In this document: positions 63,240 through 64,000 of the stretch, piece by piece | Layout: each line of letters starts with the position of its first letter | How positions within the stretch are numbered: the first letter of the stretch is position 1 | NCBI GenBank assembly: GCA_963920635.1 | Contig: OY987308.1 | Location: forward strand, 1,306,225-1,370,224 | Direction of reading: 5' to 3' | From: Pseudeuparius sepicola | Lineage: Eukaryota; Arthropoda; Insecta; Coleoptera; Anthribidae | DNA: 64,000 bases | The notes under the pieces: generated by a model | Database searches by the model: none | What the model was told of the DNA's origin: nothing | What the model saw: the letters and a program-made list of their open reading frames with translations, nothing else | Position numbers and translations under genes: made by a program

Positions 63240-64000
63240 CGCCATTTCCTTATGATTCGATGTGCGCCAACCGCGCCTTGTAAAAACTGTTGGGGAGGGT
63301 CCCCCCTACCCCCCATACAACGCCGAAACATTTGCCAGGCCGTAGGAAAAAAACGACAGGCGAAAAACTGTCAAAACTCTGTATATCCCGGACAAAAAAA
63401 AATCGCCATTTCTTTATGATTCGATGTGCGCCAACGGCGCCTTGTAAAAACTGTTGGAGAGGGTCTCCCCCACACCCCATACAACGCCGAAACATTTGCC
63501 AGGCCGTAGGAAATAAACTACAGGCGAAAAACCGTCAAAACTCTGTATATCCCGGACAAAAAAAAATCGCCATTTCCTTATGATTCGATGTGGGCCAACC
63601 GCGCCTTGTAAAAACTGTTGGGGAGGGTCCCCCCTACCCCCCATACAACGCCGAAACATTTGCCAGGCCGTAGGAAAAAAACTACAGGCGAAAAACCGTC
63701 AAAACTCTGTATATCCCGGGAAAAAAAATTCGCCATTTCTTTATGATTCGATGTGCGCCAACGGCGCCTTGTAAAAACTGTTGGGGAGGGTCCCCCCTAC
63801 CCCCCATACAACGCCGAAACATTTGCCAGGCCGTAGGAAATAAACTACAGGCGAAAAACCGTCAAAACTCTGTATAACCCGGACAAAAAAAATCGCCATT
63901 TCCTTATGATTCGATGTGCGCCAACGGCGCCTTGTAAAAACTGTTGGGGAGGGTCCCCCCTACAGCCCATACAACGCCGAAACATTTGCCAGGCCGTAGG
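63240..64000. repeat. Divergent monomers at the right end of the window
   Basis: The last four to five monomers carry changes that are rare or absent elsewhere: ATTTCCTTATG (near 63248, 63577, 63903), CCAACCGCGCC (63268, 63599), TGGGCC (near 63592), CTACCCCCCATAC (three copies), GGAAAAAAACGACAGG and GGAAAAAAACTACAGG, CCCGGG at 63715-63720 followed by A8 and TTCGCC, and TATAACCCGG (near 63876). Two of them are 163 bp. Divergence rising toward one side is typical of the border of a satellite array, so non-satellite sequence may lie not far to the right. Confidence 0.8.

Larger units (their letters stand above)
1..64000. repeat. Tandem satellite array, ~164-bp monomer, ~390 copies, head to tail
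   Basis: The same unit recurs every 164 bp from the first to the last base, always in one orientation, with no intervening unique sequence or inserted mobile element. Recognisable pieces in order are TTATGATTCGATGTGCGCC, CGGCGCCTTGTAAAAACTG, a G/C-rich dyad, CATACAACGCCGAAACAT, TTGCCAGGCCGTAGG, a variable segment, TGTATATCCCGGAC, an A9 tract and TCGCCATTTC. The commonest monomer is about 48% GC by hand count (44 C, 34 G) with 11 CpG. Copies differ mostly at about nine diagnostic sites plus scattered private changes. Units of this length are typical of eukaryotic centromeric or heterochromatic satellites and are close to one nucleosome repeat. The family is not one I recognise, and the chromosomal position is inferred. 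There are no genes anywhere in the window. Confidence 0.98.

Noticed and set aside
46..64000. Hundreds of open frames of 62-186 codons on both strands, including a recurrent 81-codon frame on the minus strand and a 97-codon frame on the plus strand
   Set aside because: They recur every 164 bp, overlap each other on both strands, and shift frame each unit because 164 is not a multiple of three. The diagnostic changes alter the amino acids freely, and there are no ribosome sites, codon bias or recognisable domains. They are by-products of the satellite.
1..64000. CRISPR array
   Set aside because: The whole unit repeats. There are no short conserved repeats separated by unique spacers, and no cas genes.
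1..64000. Bacterial, plasmid or phage origin of the window
   Set aside because: There are no genes, origins or RNA genes in 64 kb, and a homogeneous array of about 390 copies of 164 bp is not known from prokaryotic replicons. A eukaryotic satellite explains everything seen.

Overview
The whole window is one uninterrupted array of a tandem satellite repeat. The unit is about 164 bp, always in the same orientation, and 64,000 bases hold roughly 390 copies. I found no supportable protein gene, RNA gene, transposon, CRISPR array, origin or other unique sequence. Open frames of 62-186 codons recur on both strands every 164 bp, but these are by-products of the repeat and are rejected. An array of this size and homogeneity points to a eukaryotic chromosome, probably (peri)centromeric, subtelomeric or other constitutive heterochromatin. 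I do not recognise the satellite family and cannot name the organism. By hand count the commonest monomer is about 48% GC with 11 CpG (observed/expected near 1.2). This lack of CpG depletion suggests a lineage with little germline CpG methylation, or a young, strongly homogenised array.

Monomers are phased here from TTATGATTCG, the first full one starting at 46. In order, each carries: a GC-rich dyad (GCGCC-AAC-GGCGC); an A5 tract; a G/C-rich dyad in segment L; a conserved block around GCCGAAACATTTGCC; variable segment M; a short R site; TATATCCCGGAC; A9; and TCGCCATTTC. Four sites in L, four in M and one in R define classes. a = L1/M1/ctctg; a' = a with cacgtc; b = L1/M1/atctg; c = L2/M2/ctctg; d = L2/M2/atctg; e = L2/M1; e' = L2 with an L1 right side; eb and e'b = e and e' with atctg; f = L1/M2; g = e with CTATTGG, and g' the same with cacgtc; h = 162-163 bp form with CCCGGG; i = L1 with TACACCCC; k = aaataaac with ctgtc.

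Layout by class order: 1-4.5 kb alternates a, d and f, with a tandem 5-mer. 4.5-24.6 kb is rich in b and a' and holds five copies of an a'-b-a-c-a'-b-b(-b) core, plus a perfect 7-mer duplication at 21.0-23.3 kb. 24.6-31.8 kb holds an 11-mer block present twice. 31.8-43.6 kb holds h-anchored higher-order repeats of 2.6-2.8 kb. 43.6-50.4 kb returns to b/i/a', with a 492-bp trimer. 50.4-57.6 kb is dominated by class a and contains two irregular junctions. 57.8-64 kb holds c, f and recombinant k monomers, and from about 63.24 kb the monomers diverge quickly, as expected near an array edge.

The history read from this is repeated unequal exchange or conversion on several scales (1, 2, 3, 5, 7, 11 and 14-23 monomers), with rare end-joining scars at 17.9 and 57.56 kb. 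The most interesting signal is a paired substitution in segment L: the two main monomer families differ at two bases that face each other in a 5-bp inverted repeat, so the dyad is kept in both.
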